Assembly (NCBI RefSeq): GCF_042680125.1
Contig: NZ_JBHTNY010000002.1
Direction: 5' to 3' (one strand)
DNA length: 64,000 nucleotides
Source: Robinsoniella peoriensis
Lineage (GTDB): Bacteria; Bacillota; Clostridia; Lachnospirales; Lachnospiraceae
The notes beneath the pieces were generated by a model, which saw only the letters and a list, made by a program, of their open reading frames with translations, was not told where the DNA came from and ran no database searches. This document shows, piece by piece, positions 1 through 8,533 of the stretch (positions are counted from its first letter, which is position 1; each line of letters opens with the position of its first letter). Made by a program: the position numbers and the translations under genes.

Positions 1-246
1 CCCATTTTGAAAAGAATCCATGCACATGCAGATTGCTTCCACAATCATTCTCAGGATATCTTTTCGATATACGATGAAAACTGCGACTAACGTACCTACG
101 TGAAGCAAAATATCAAACAACATTCCTCCATCTGTTTTGATGTGGAATACGTTTTGTAGAATAGCTAGATGTCCCGAACTGCTGACTGGCAGAAATTCCG
201 TAATCCCCTGTACCAGTCCCAGCAGGATAGACTCTAATATTGACAT
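1..246 (-). CDS. uppP: Undecaprenyl-diphosphatase UppP/BacA, N-terminal part (cut by window edge)
   Basis: This is an integral membrane phosphatase that converts undecaprenyl diphosphate to the monophosphate, recycling the lipid carrier for peptidoglycan synthesis and giving bacitracin tolerance. The visible 82 codons begin MSILESILLGLVQGITEFLP and continue with VSSSGHL, the family's first catalytic motif (E/Q-rich stretch plus PVSSSGH). Two hydrophobic segments are visible. The ATG at 246 is preceded by GAGGAG, and a sigma-A-like promoter lies at 343-371. The C-terminal two thirds lie left of the window. Identity is secure; only length is unknown. Confidence 0.95.
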   Translation of the reverse strand, partial: MSILESILLGLVQGITEFLPVSSSGHLAILQNVFHIKTDGGMLFDILLHVGTLVAVFIVYRKDILRMIVEAICMCMDSFQNG

Positions 247-342
247 AACCATTTCTCCTCTTCGTCCATTTCCCCGCTACTGCAAAGAAGAACTGTATCT
301 TATATTTTTTATATAGTGTAAACATTTTTATTATAGCGCTTA

Positions 343-371
343 ATTATAGCATATATTGAGAGAATTTACAA
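343..371 (-). promoter_or_regulatory. Predicted sigma-A promoter of uppP
   Basis: On the minus strand the hexamers TTGTAA (366-371) and TATAAT (343-348) are separated by 17 bases, about 100 bases upstream of the uppP start. A second TATAAT-like hexamer follows about ten bases downstream. Confidence 0.6.
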
Positions 372-395
372 TGAAGAAAATTTAGGGAGTGGGTT

Positions 396-719
396 GCTGA
401 TAATAGACGCTTGTTCGAAAAGAGAAGGGGGCGGACCATGGCAGGCGTTTGGAAGGCTTAACGCAGAACTGGCATTTTCTAACCTTCCCGGAGCGCTTTT
501 TGGCGGCACGCGGGCATTCGCTGTGAAATCCTGATGCATTTCGCAGCTCAGTGCCCGCTTAGTATCCGATGGGAGCCAGTCGAATACTATCCGCCAAAAA
601 ACACTCCGGCAAGGTAAGTAAATGCTCAGATCTGCTATACGCCTTCCAAACGCCTGCCATGGTCCGCCCCCTTCTCTTGACCTGCACCACCCCCATCTAC
701 AAAGCGTCCTTTTATCAAC
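396..719. repeat. Family 1 structured dispersed repeat, copy 1
   Basis: This is a nested palindrome of about 325 bp between uppP and the 3' end of the ClpP-like gene. Its outer arms at 420-456 and 642-678 are perfectly complementary over 37 bases. Inside lies a core shared with the copies at 34443 and 63846, including TTTTTGGCGG and its complement, a small hairpin at 559-584, and an apical hairpin at 520-547. Flanks carry degenerate GACGCTTTGT ends. The right end stops within 2 bases of the TAG of the ClpP-like gene. Short reading frames inside are not conserved between copies, so I do not consider it coding. Confidence 0.85.
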
Positions 720-720
720 A

Positions 721-1407
721 CTATTTCGCTTTAATCAACTCATAAACTTTCTTCAGTGCATCCTTAATCCCGCCAACTTCATTAATGATGCCCTCATCCA
801 CTGCCTGCTTACCCACAAGAATGGTTCCCAGATCCTTGGTCAGCATTCCGGTGTCTAACATGAGTTCTTCCAGGCGGTCCCTGTTAGCATCACAGTGTGA
901 GGCTATAAATCCAAGGATACGGTCCTGCATCTGTTTAAAGTAATCGTATGTCTGAGGTGCTCCGATTACGGTACCGCTCATTCGTACAGGATGGATAACC
1001 ATGGTTCCTGTCTCTACTATGAAGGAATAATCGGTGGATACGGCGATAGGAACGCCTATGGAGTGGCTTCCGCCCAGAACCAGAGATACGGTGGGTTTGC
1101 TTAAGGAAGCAAGCATTTCAGAAATTGCCAGTCCTGCTTCCACATCCCCGCCTACGGTATTTAACAGAACCAGAACGCCTTCAATATCATTGCTGTCTTC
1201 AATTGCTGCCAATTGGGGAAGGACATGTTCGTATTTCGTAGTCTTGCTGTTTGAAGGAAGGCATTCGTGACCTTCAATTTCTCCGATTACTGTCAAAAGG
1301 TGAATCTTATGATCCAGGGTTATTTGTCCCATTTCCTTGATTTCTTCCTGCTGCTGCTCTTTCTTTTCATCTTTGCCGGATTTATCATCATTGTTTCCAT
1401 TAGCCAT
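721..1407 (-). CDS. ClpP-like serine protease of the TepA/YmfB type
   Basis: This 228-residue protein belongs to the ClpP/crotonase fold. It starts with a 25-residue charged, Gln/Glu/Lys-rich low-complexity tail, followed by the protease-like domain. The likely nucleophile is S116 in GGSHSIGVP and the likely catalytic histidine is H139 in VIHPVRMSG, both placed by family alignment. Members of this clade (TepA/YmfB) are cytoplasmic and lack the N-terminal features needed for Clp ATPase docking in classical ClpP; their substrates are poorly known. The gene stands alone, and family 1 repeat copy 1 begins immediately after its stop. Confidence 0.85.
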   Translation of the reverse strand: MANGNNDDKSGKDEKKEQQQEEIKEMGQITLDHKIHLLTVIGEIEGHECLPSNSKTTKYEHVLPQLAAIEDSNDIEGVLVLLNTVGGDVEAGLAISEMLASLSKPTVSLVLGGSHSIGVPIAVSTDYSFIVETGTMVIHPVRMSGTVIGAPQTYDYFKQMQDRILGFIASHCDANRDRLEELMLDTGMLTKDLGTILVGKQAVDEGIINEVGGIKDALKKVYELIKAK

Positions 1408-1478
1408 TTTATAATTCCTCCTGTTTTTTATTCAAATATGCTAGTCGTAGCATTCCCACTTAAGCAGAATCTGATGCA

Positions 1479-1517
1479 TAAAAAAACAGAACAAAAACCT
1501 TTTGGCTTTTGTTCTGT
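1479..1517 (-). terminator. Rho-independent terminator after the CFI-box gene
   Basis: On the minus strand ACAGAACAAAA pairs with TTTTGTTCTGT across a short loop and is followed directly by a run of T. It begins about 10 bases after the TAA of the gene at 1527-2297. Confidence 0.85.
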
Positions 1518-1526
1518 TCATAACAG

Positions 1527-2297
1527 TTATCTGTTATAAAAATATTCTGTCTGCAAGTCCCTGACCATCTGTATATAGAGTTCCTTGCACTCTTCATTTT
1601 TATTGTCTTCAATCATCTGAATGCAGGGATGAAGGTATTTATCCCAGACACCCTGGTAAATAGACGACTTATCCGGATTTTTATTAATGTGTTTCACAAT
1701 GGTTGGAGCTACATCATAATATTCTTTGATGATTTCTTCTCCTTCCGGCTGATCCATCAGATAACCGTCACGGTAATTACGTAGAATGGTTAATTCATAA
1801 CAATCATCCGGTTTTCCGAAAGTTTCACAGACGGCAGTAGTAATATAACAGAATTTCCGGTGAAATCCATGTTCAATATGCTCATAAGTTGCTGCCTGTA
1901 TATTGGTCTTCGGAAAATGCTCTTTCCACCCAGCCAGTAATTTTTCAGTTAAAGGTTTGGAGGATTCACCATGGAATTCCAATATGGCAGGTAGTACGTA
2001 AACAGCCATATACAAATTATAATCCATTAATAATTTTTCCTGATTATTCTTTTTACCCTGAGCCTGAATCTTTTCATCTGCAGTTTCTACAAGGGCATTA
2101 GCCATATTTGACAGAAACTGATCTTTGTCTACTACATCCTGGTAACCGTTTTCGATCGCCTGGAAAGTAACCATATTTTTTTCAAAGTAATTTTTAAATG
2201 CTGCCGGATATAATTTCTTTCGAAAATTACCCAGTGGATCTTCGATCTCCAACAGAAGTCTTGGCATACCTTCAATGCCTACAGTATAATAATTCAT
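1527..2297 (-). CDS. Uncharacterised protein with CFI-box-like motif
   Basis: This is a 256-residue soluble protein with no signal peptide or membrane segment. The middle holds CYITTAVCETFG followed by DDCYELTILRNYRDGYL, which resembles the CFI-box motif found at the ends of many uncharacterised bacterial proteins: a Cys-rich turn followed by an L-R-x-(F/Y)-R-D core. The N-terminal half is mixed alpha/beta with no recognised domain. The start is fixed by AAGGAGGA ahead of the ATG at 2297. The gene follows gpsA by 14 bases on the same strand and ends in a strong terminator. Function is unknown. Confidence 0.75.
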   Translation of the reverse strand: MNYYTVGIEGMPRLLLEIEDPLGNFRKKLYPAAFKNYFEKNMVTFQAIENGYQDVVDKDQFLSNMANALVETADEKIQAQGKKNNQEKLLMDYNLYMAVYVLPAILEFHGESSKPLTEKLLAGWKEHFPKTNIQAATYEHIEHGFHRKFCYITTAVCETFGKPDDCYELTILRNYRDGYLMDQPEGEEIIKEYYDVAPTIVKHINKNPDKSSIYQGVWDKYLHPCIQMIEDNKNEECKELYIQMVRDLQTEYFYNR

Positions 2298-2311
2298 GAT
2301 TCATATCCTCC

Positions 2312-3319
2312 TTACCAAAGCAAATCAGAATGCTCCAGCTTTTTGTCTCGCTGCATTAATTCATTTACTGCTTCGGCAGCATTCTTTCCTTCAAATAAAA
2401 CTTTATTCACCTGTTCGATAATCGGCAGTTCTACATCGTACTTTTTCGCAAGCCCCATAGCGGCTTTTGCAGAATAGACTCCTTCGACTACCATTTTAAC
2501 TTCATCCATGGCTTCCTGCATGGTATAACCTTTTCCAATCAGGTAACCTGCTTTCCGGTTACGGCTGTGAACGCTGGCACAGGTAACGATCAGATCCCCA
2601 ATTCCTGTCAGACCATAGAAAGTTTCCGGTTTTCCACCCATTTTCATGCCAAGGCGGGAAATTTCTGCAATTCCTCTGGTAATAAGAGCAGCTTTTGTAT
2701 TGTCGCCATAGCCCAGTCCGTCCGCGGTACCTGCAGCCAGTGCAATTACATTTTTCAATGCCCCACCCAACTCTATACCAAGCATATCCGGGCTTGTATA
2801 AACTCGAAATACAGGACTAATGAAAATGTTCTGCAGATATTCTGCGGTCTTTTTCGAATGTGCACCAACAACGCAGGTGGTTGGAAGGCCTCTTCCAACT
2901 TCTTCTGCATGGCTTGGACCGGATAAAACAGCCGCATCAACACCAGGCAGCTCTTCTTCCATAATATCGGTCAGGGTAAACAGTGAATTCTCTTCAATTC
3001 CCTTTGCTACATTCATAACAATCTGACCAGGTTTTAAAAATTCTTTCATCATCTTACAGGTGCTTCTCGTAAAAGGAGAAGGAACGGCAAGAACCAGAAT
3101 ATCCTTATCGGTCATAGACTCTTTCAAATCGTTTGTAATTGTTATGTCCTCTGGAATTACCACACCCGGAAGTTTGGATTCATGCTGTCTTTTTTCACGC
3201 AGCATATCCACTTCTTCTTTTATAATAGACCAGATCGTAACTTCATGTCCGTTTTTATGCAACAATACCGCCAGAGCCGTACCCCAGCTGCCGGCTCCAA
3301 TAACGCCTATCTTAACCAT
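2312..3319 (-). CDS. gpsA: Glycerol-3-phosphate dehydrogenase [NAD(P)+]
   Basis: This enzyme reduces dihydroxyacetone phosphate to sn-glycerol 3-phosphate, the backbone for phospholipids. The 335-residue product has the N-terminal Rossmann motif GVIGAGSWGTAL (residues 5-16) and the C-terminal catalytic region with LGGALKNVIALAAG, whose Lys is catalytic, and full family length. It lies directly downstream of plsY, whose enzyme consumes glycerol 3-phosphate, so the two steps are co-transcribed after der. Confidence 0.97.
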   Translation of the reverse strand: MVKIGVIGAGSWGTALAVLLHKNGHEVTIWSIIKEEVDMLREKRQHESKLPGVVIPEDITITNDLKESMTDKDILVLAVPSPFTRSTCKMMKEFLKPGQIVMNVAKGIEENSLFTLTDIMEEELPGVDAAVLSGPSHAEEVGRGLPTTCVVGAHSKKTAEYLQNIFISPVFRVYTSPDMLGIELGGALKNVIALAAGTADGLGYGDNTKAALITRGIAEISRLGMKMGGKPETFYGLTGIGDLIVTCASVHSRNRKAGYLIGKGYTMQEAMDEVKMVVEGVYSAKAAMGLAKKYDVELPIIEQVNKVLFEGKNAAEAVNELMQRDKKLEHSDLLW

Positions 3320-3351
3320 ATGATTACCCCCATTGTGTTTTATGTAATGAC

Positions 3352-3990
3352 TTATTTCTTACTTAAAAAGGTTTTGTTTTCCGTACCGCTTAGTAAACGC
3401 CCGATGTTTGCCCGATGCTTCCAGAATGCAAGAATCGCTAGAAAAGCACCAATTGCATACAGCTCATACAAATGCGGCTGGGTCATTTCAAAAAATCCGG
3501 TCTGACCGAGTACAATCAATTCGATCATGATTCCCACATAGACCAGAAGGGAACCAAGTGATACAAAGTGAGTTGTAAAGAAAGTCGTAAAAAAAGTAAC
3601 AATGCCAAGGATTGCCATAATCCAGTTAAATGATAACACAAGTCCTGCAGTTGCAGCAATCCCTTTTCCACCTTTAAAGCCTAAATAAAAAGGATAATTA
3701 TGCCCTAAAATCGTGCCTGCCGCACCGTAGAATACCAGCAGGGGCAGGATATCCTGATGTGACCTGCCAAACACCAGGCGGATGATTACTACCGCCAGGA
3801 TACATTTGAGGCAGTCCCCTGCAAAAGTAATCAGTCCTGCTTTTTTTCCAAGAGTCCGCAGCATATTTGTACTTCCGGCATTGCCGCTTCCATGTTCACG
3901 AATATCGATGCCATGCATCCTGCCGTAAATATAGCTGGTCTGAAAAAGACCAAATACATATCCGATAACTAAGCAGATGATACGTTCCAT
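3352..3990 (-). CDS. plsY: Glycerol-3-phosphate acyltransferase PlsY
   Basis: This integral membrane enzyme transfers the acyl group from acyl-phosphate (made by PlsX, encoded at 28051) to glycerol 3-phosphate, giving lysophosphatidate. It is a roughly 212-residue protein with five hydrophobic segments and the signature loops GSGNAGSTNMLR and HNYPFYLGFKGGKG. I chose ATG 3990 because GGAGAA lies 10 bases upstream; an upstream TTG at 3996 abuts the der stop codon and is too close to the ribosome binding site. Confidence 0.96.
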   Translation of the reverse strand: MERIICLVIGYVFGLFQTSYIYGRMHGIDIREHGSGNAGSTNMLRTLGKKAGLITFAGDCLKCILAVVIIRLVFGRSHQDILPLLVFYGAAGTILGHNYPFYLGFKGGKGIAATAGLVLSFNWIMAILGIVTFFTTFFTTHFVSLGSLLVYVGIMIELIVLGQTGFFEMTQPHLYELYAIGAFLAILAFWKHRANIGRLLSGTENKTFLSKK

Positions 3991-3996
3991 AACCAA

Positions 3997-5325
3997 TTAT
4001 TTCTCCTTTTCCTTACGTTCACGAATAATAAATTTAAGCGATGTTCCTCTGAATCCAAAAGTATCCCGGATTTTGTTTTCCAGATATCTGGTGTAGGAAA
4101 AATGCATCAGCTCTTTGTCATTCACAAAAATGACGAAGGTAGGCGGCTTCACAGCTACCTGGGTAATATAATACAATTTCAGACGTTTTCCTTTGTCCGA
4201 TGGTGGCTGCTGCAGAGCAACTGCTTCCGTCATAATCTCATTTAAGACACCGGTTGCGATACGCATGGACTGGTTTTCAATTACCATATCGATATTTTCG
4301 AAAAGCTTATTCAGTCTCTGCCCTGTCATTGCGGAAACAAACATAATTTCGGCATATGGCATATAGGAAAGTGTATCTTTTACTTTGTTTGTATATTTAT
4401 AGATTGTTTTATCATCTTTTTCAATAGCATCCCATTTATTTACTACGATAATGACTCCCTTACCGCGTTCATGGGCAATGCCGGCAATTTTAGCGTCCTG
4501 TTCCGTTACGCCTTCTACTGCATCGATAACTACGACCACTACATCTGCACGGTCTACTGCGGTAACGGTACGAATAATACTGTATCTCTCCAGCTCTTCT
4601 TTGATTTTACTCTTTCTTCGAAGTCCTGCAGTATCAATAAATACATATTCCTGTCCGTTAAACGTAATTGCAGTATCGATGGCATCTCTTGTGGTTCCTG
4701 CAACATTGGAAACGATCACACGGTTTTCTCCCAGAAGTTTATTTATAATAGAAGATTTTCCAACATTTGGCTTGCCTACTACGGCTACACGCGGTCTGTC
4801 ATCTTCCTCATCCTCGGTATCATCTAATTGAAAGTGCTTTGTAACTTCATCCAGCATATCGCCAATTCCAAGCTTTGAAATAGCTGATATGGGAACGGGA
4901 TCTCCAATTCCTAAATTATAGAATTCATATACATCGGACATTAAACGGTCAAAATTATCTACTTTATTCACGACCAGAATAACCGGTTTCTGGGAACGGC
5001 GAAGCATGTCTGCTACTTTGGCATCGGAATCTACCAGTCCCTGACGTACATCTGTTATAAATATAATAACATCTGCAGTGTCAATAGCGATTTGAGCCTG
5101 TTCTCTCATCTGCGCTAATATGATATCTTTGCTGTCCGGTTCAATACCGCCTGTATCTATTAATGTAAAATTGATATTCAGCCATTCTACATCAGCATAG
5201 ATACGGTCTCTTGTAACACCCGGCGTATCTTTTACTATAGAAATATTTTCTCCTGCCAGAGCATTGAACAATGTGGACTTTCCAACGTTTGGCCTTCCTA
5301 CGATTGCAACGATTGGTTTACTCAT
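3997..5325 (-). CDS. der: Ribosome biogenesis GTPase Der (EngA)
   Basis: This is a tandem GTPase needed for 50S ribosomal subunit maturation. The 442-residue product has two G domains, each with its own P-loop (GRPNVGKST near residue 8, GKPNVGKSS near residue 183), switch motifs DTGG and DTAG, NKVD and NKWD base-recognition motifs, and a C-terminal KH-like domain. The acidic linker between the G domains is typical. It is followed without gap by plsY and preceded by the radical-SAM/PDZ gene. Confidence 0.97.
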   Translation of the reverse strand: MSKPIVAIVGRPNVGKSTLFNALAGENISIVKDTPGVTRDRIYADVEWLNINFTLIDTGGIEPDSKDIILAQMREQAQIAIDTADVIIFITDVRQGLVDSDAKVADMLRRSQKPVILVVNKVDNFDRLMSDVYEFYNLGIGDPVPISAISKLGIGDMLDEVTKHFQLDDTEDEEDDRPRVAVVGKPNVGKSSIINKLLGENRVIVSNVAGTTRDAIDTAITFNGQEYVFIDTAGLRRKSKIKEELERYSIIRTVTAVDRADVVVVVIDAVEGVTEQDAKIAGIAHERGKGVIIVVNKWDAIEKDDKTIYKYTNKVKDTLSYMPYAEIMFVSAMTGQRLNKLFENIDMVIENQSMRIATGVLNEIMTEAVALQQPPSDKGKRLKLYYITQVAVKPPTFVIFVNDKELMHFSYTRYLENKIRDTFGFRGTSLKFIIRERKEKEK

Positions 5326-5347
5326 ATATTTTCACCTCTTGTGTCTT

Positions 5348-6667
5348 TTATTCTTCCTTTTGTATCAGGGCTTCGACAAAAGCCCGACCGCTTGATTTTA
5401 CAATACTTACCTTCGTTTGTAAAGCAATTTCCATTTCAGATACCGTTACATCGTCTAAAAAGACGTCTTCCCCGCTTCGTAAGACATTGTCAGAAAGCAG
5501 GAGGCGCTGCCCCAGATCTTTTCCTTTTAACTGTGAAATAATGTCATTTCCCGTTAAGAGCCCGGCAACGGTAATCCGCTCTCCAAAGAAATTATTTTTA
5601 ATTTCATATACGTGGGCCTGAATGCCGGGATATTTTTGGCAGACTTTTTCGCTTAAGCTATTTATATAAGGATAAGCTAAGACACCGGTAGCAATAGAAA
5701 GCTCTTGTTTTCGGTTGTTACCGATTAGTTTCTGACACTCCTCTTCTACTTCGTTTAACAGAAGCCTTGTCATTCCCACACCATTTTCTAACTGCAGGTA
5801 TCCATCATAGGTCTCTTCCGCAGGCATTTCTTCTCCGGCAAGTATATACCATTCATCCCCGGCATGAATAAAGTGCGTACCGAATTCGGCAAATAATTTC
5901 TTCTGCCAGCGGTGTATACAGTCCAGTACTTCTATGGCATCTTCTTTTGTAAAAGGTTTCAGGGAGAATAAATCATCCCGGTACTGTGTCATTCCCACAG
6001 GAACCACAGATACGCTTTTTAAATGAGGAATGTATTTTGTAAGTTCTCCAATGGTATATTCCAGTTCTTTCTTGTCGTTGATATCTTTACATAGAACAAT
6101 CTGACCGTTCATTTCTATCCCTGCTTCATACAGTCTGTCCACTTTCTTCAGTGCTTCTCCGGCAAAACGGTTGTTCAGCATCTGACAGCGCAGTGCAGGG
6201 TTCATTGTATGAAAGGATATATTGATGGGTGCCAGCTTGTAGGTGATAATCCGTTCGATATCATGGTCACTCATATTTGTGAGTGTAACGTAGTTCCCCT
6301 GCAGGAAAGACAGCCTGGAATCGTCATCTTTAAAATAGAGGGTTTCACGCATGTTTTTCGGCATCTGGTCAATAAAGCAGAATATACATTTATTGCGGCA
6401 GGAACGGTATTCGTCCATCAAACCATTTTCAAATTCAATGCCCAGATCTTCTTCGAATTCCTTTTCAATCTCCAGTTCCCATTCTTCACCATTGCTTTTT
6501 TCCACCAGTAACTCCAGGTATTCTTCGTTGATGAGATAATGATAATCAAATACGTCTTCTATTATTTTACCATTTATAGATACCAGAACATCGCCAGGTT
6601 CGATTTCCATTTCCTCTGCAATGCTTCCGGCAAGAACACGGCCGATGATATGTTTTGTTTTTTTCAT
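5348..6667 (-). CDS. DUF512 radical-SAM/PDZ protein
   Basis: This 439-residue protein joins an N-terminal PDZ-like domain (about residues 5-70, with the GDVLVSING core) to a radical-SAM-like domain carrying CRNKCIFC, a CX3CX2C cluster motif, and a C-terminal DUF512 region. Family members are usually encoded next to der, as here, but the reaction is unknown. The start at 6667 was chosen because upstream in-frame sequence is AT-rich and non-conserved, GGAG lies 13 bases upstream, and a promoter is visible at 6697-6725. Confidence 0.88.
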   Translation of the reverse strand: MKKTKHIIGRVLAGSIAEEMEIEPGDVLVSINGKIIEDVFDYHYLINEEYLELLVEKSNGEEWELEIEKEFEEDLGIEFENGLMDEYRSCRNKCIFCFIDQMPKNMRETLYFKDDDSRLSFLQGNYVTLTNMSDHDIERIITYKLAPINISFHTMNPALRCQMLNNRFAGEALKKVDRLYEAGIEMNGQIVLCKDINDKKELEYTIGELTKYIPHLKSVSVVPVGMTQYRDDLFSLKPFTKEDAIEVLDCIHRWQKKLFAEFGTHFIHAGDEWYILAGEEMPAEETYDGYLQLENGVGMTRLLLNEVEEECQKLIGNNRKQELSIATGVLAYPYINSLSEKVCQKYPGIQAHVYEIKNNFFGERITVAGLLTGNDIISQLKGKDLGQRLLLSDNVLRSGEDVFLDDVTVSEMEIALQTKVSIVKSSGRAFVEALIQKEE

Positions 6668-6696
6668 AATCTGATCTTTACTCCTTTGTTTCCTAT

Positions 6697-6725
6697 ATAA
6701 TACTAAATTCAAATCTAAAATGCAA
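6697..6725 (-). promoter_or_regulatory. Predicted sigma-A promoter of the DUF512-der-plsY-gpsA run
   Basis: Minus-strand TTGCAT (6720-6725) and TATTAT (6697-6702) are separated by 17 bases, 30 bases upstream of the ATG at 6667. Confidence 0.6.
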
Positions 6726-6805
6726 CGTCTGATTTTTAGATTGGTACAGATCTCTCTTATTTTTGTACAAAAATCTCTTGTTTTTTCTTTTATACGACAA
6801 TTATC

Positions 6806-6834
6806 TTGACGGAGACAACTCAAAATGATATAAA
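6806..6834 (+). promoter_or_regulatory. Predicted sigma-A promoter of prs
   Basis: TTGACG (6806-6811) and TATAAA (6829-6834) are separated by exactly 17 bases, predicting a start near 6841 and a leader of about 70 bases. It is divergent from the DUF512 promoter. Confidence 0.75.
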
Positions 6835-6910
6835 TAGAGTGGTATTTATAAAGATTTAATATAAGTATATGTAATAATTTCAATTATACGTATTTTTTGG
6901 AGGTTAATTT

Positions 6911-8086
6911 ATGCCAAATTTAGAACCATTATGTAAATCACTGCCTGTGGCACCACTGAAAATAATTCCGCTGGAAGGCTGCCGCGATTTTGCAAAAGTC
7001 GTTGATCAGTATCTGGTAGAATTCCGCCACACTTCCCCAACCCATCAAAAGGACAGCATCGCTTTCCAGGGATACTGCCAGGACACGTATCTGGTTGATT
7101 GCGAATGCCCGAGATTTGGTACCGGAGAAGCAAAAGGGATGATTAAATCTTCCATCCGTGGAACCGACTTATTTATTATGGTTGATGTATGTAATTACAG
7201 CCTGACCTATTCTGTATGCGGGTATGAAAACCATATGTCCCCGGATGACCATTTTCAGGATTTAAAACGTATCATTTCTGCTGCTACCGGAAAAGCAAGA
7301 CGAATCAATGTTGTAATGCCGTTTTTATACGAAGGAAGACAGCATAAACGTTCCAATCGCGAATCCTTGGACTGCGCTCTTGCTTTACAGGAGTTAATCA
7401 ATATGGGAGTTACCAATATTCTCACCTTTGACGCCCATGATCCAAGAGTACAAAACGCTGTCCCATTAAGCGGATTTGACAGCTTCATGCCAACTTACCA
7501 GTTCTTAAAAGCAATGATTAAGTCCACACCGGATTTAAAAATTGACAATGACCATTTAATGATTATCAGCCCGGATGAAGGTGCTATGAGCAGAGCCGTA
7601 TACTTCTCTAATATCCTGGGTGTGGATATGGGTATGTTCTACAAACGCCGTGACTACTCTACGATTATCAATGGTAAGAACCCGATCGTTGCCCATGAAT
7701 TCCTGGGAGATTCCGTAAAAGGAAAAGACGTGATCGTAATCGACGATATGATTTCTTCCGGCGGAAGTATGCTGGATGTGGCAAAACAATTGAAAGAACG
7801 TCAGGCGAAAAGAGTATTCGTATGTACAACATTCGGCCTTTTCACAGATGGTCTGCAGGAATTTGATGAGTATTATGAAAAGGGATATATTGAAAAAGTA
7901 ATTACAACGAACCTGAATTACCGCATGCCGGAACTTCTGGATCGCCCGTATTATGAAGAAGCTGATATGACAAAGTTTTTGGCAAGTATCATTGATTCCC
8001 TGAATCATGATGTTTCCATCAGCCGTGTACAGTCTCCTACGGATAAGATTCATGAATTGCTGGAGAAATACAACAAAAGAAAATAA
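6911..8086 (+). CDS. prs: Ribose-phosphate pyrophosphokinase (long form)
   Basis: This enzyme makes PRPP from ribose 5-phosphate and ATP for nucleotide, histidine and tryptophan synthesis. The 391-residue product is longer than the usual roughly 315-residue enzyme, with insertions in the N-terminal half as in the Clostridia long form. The PRPP-binding loop DVIVIDDMISSGGS lies near residues 274-287 and the phosphate-binding region includes TFDAHDPR. GGAGG lies 8 bases before the ATG. It is a single-gene transcript, with its own promoter and terminator. Confidence 0.95.
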   Translation: MPNLEPLCKSLPVAPLKIIPLEGCRDFAKVVDQYLVEFRHTSPTHQKDSIAFQGYCQDTYLVDCECPRFGTGEAKGMIKSSIRGTDLFIMVDVCNYSLTYSVCGYENHMSPDDHFQDLKRIISAATGKARRINVVMPFLYEGRQHKRSNRESLDCALALQELINMGVTNILTFDAHDPRVQNAVPLSGFDSFMPTYQFLKAMIKSTPDLKIDNDHLMIISPDEGAMSRAVYFSNILGVDMGMFYKRRDYSTIINGKNPIVAHEFLGDSVKGKDVIVIDDMISSGGSMLDVAKQLKERQAKRVFVCTTFGLFTDGLQEFDEYYEKGYIEKVITTNLNYRMPELLDRPYYEEADMTKFLASIIDSLNHDVSISRVQSPTDKIHELLEKYNKRK

Positions 8087-8098
8087 AGATATAAAAAT

Positions 8099-8130
8099 AA
8101 AAATGGCTGTGAAAGGCCATTTTTATTTTT
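8099..8130 (+). terminator. Rho-independent terminator of prs
   Basis: AAAAATGGC pairs with GCCATTTTT across an eight-base loop, and the downstream arm runs into a T-rich tract. It starts 12 bases after the prs stop. Confidence 0.9.
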
Positions 8131-8247
8131 GCGTTTATATAATTATGACAGCGATCTTGTCAATATAATGACAGATAATGATCCTGTATTCATTTTTTCA
8201 TTGTATGAATATATGGGCTGGTTTTAATAATTCATATGTATCAGTTG

Positions 8248-8367
8248 TCATCGTACAATTTTTTGATCAATCAGGTATAGCAGGATATGCAGAGCTTTTG
8301 ATGCTACCCATAAAAATCCGATAAATCCAAATGTTGCACTTAACGCAGTGAGAAGAAAACTTTTCAT
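8248..8367 (-). CDS. Small hydrophobic peptide, 39 residues
   Basis: This is a short reading frame starting MKSFLLTALSATFGFIGFLW and ending LIDQKIVR. A single hydrophobic stretch spans about residues 4-32, consistent with one membrane-spanning helix flanked by basic residues. AAGGAGGG lies 6 bases before the ATG, an almost perfect ribosome binding site, and a TATAAT hexamer with upstream tandem repeats lies at 8418-8485. I recognise no family. The combination of ideal translation signal, promoter and isolated position argues for a real gene; it could be a regulatory membrane peptide or toxin-like peptide, but nothing in the sequence decides this. Confidence 0.6.
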   Translation of the reverse strand: MKSFLLTALSATFGFIGFLWVASKALHILLYLIDQKIVR

Positions 8368-8417
8368 TATAACCCTCCTTCTTTCTGTAAAAGTTTACGT
8401 GTTTTCCATTTAAGTCT

Positions 8418-8485
8418 ATTATAAAAGAAGAAGGCGGCTGTTGCTATGGATTTACCTTACATTTTGGTTTTTAACCTTACATTTT
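8418..8485 (-). promoter_or_regulatory. Activator-type promoter with tandem operator repeats
   Basis: Read on the minus strand, TATAAT (8418-8423) has only a poor -35 hexamer (TAGCAA, 8441-8446). Directly upstream, two identical 12-base direct repeats ACCTTACATTTT (plus-strand reading, 8454-8465 and 8474-8485) sit 20 bases apart, about two helical turns. This layout is typical of a promoter that needs a regulator bound as a tandem dimer next to the -35 region. The regulator is not known. Confidence 0.5.
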
Positions 8486-8533
8486 TGTAACAATCAATAG
8501 GTTCGGGCAGCGTATGCTGTGCTTAAGGCTTTT

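Noticed and set aside
622..858. Plus-strand reading frame across the right half of family 1 copy 1
   Set aside because: It crosses from the repeat into the antisense of the ClpP-like gene, and no corresponding frame is kept in copies 2 or 3.
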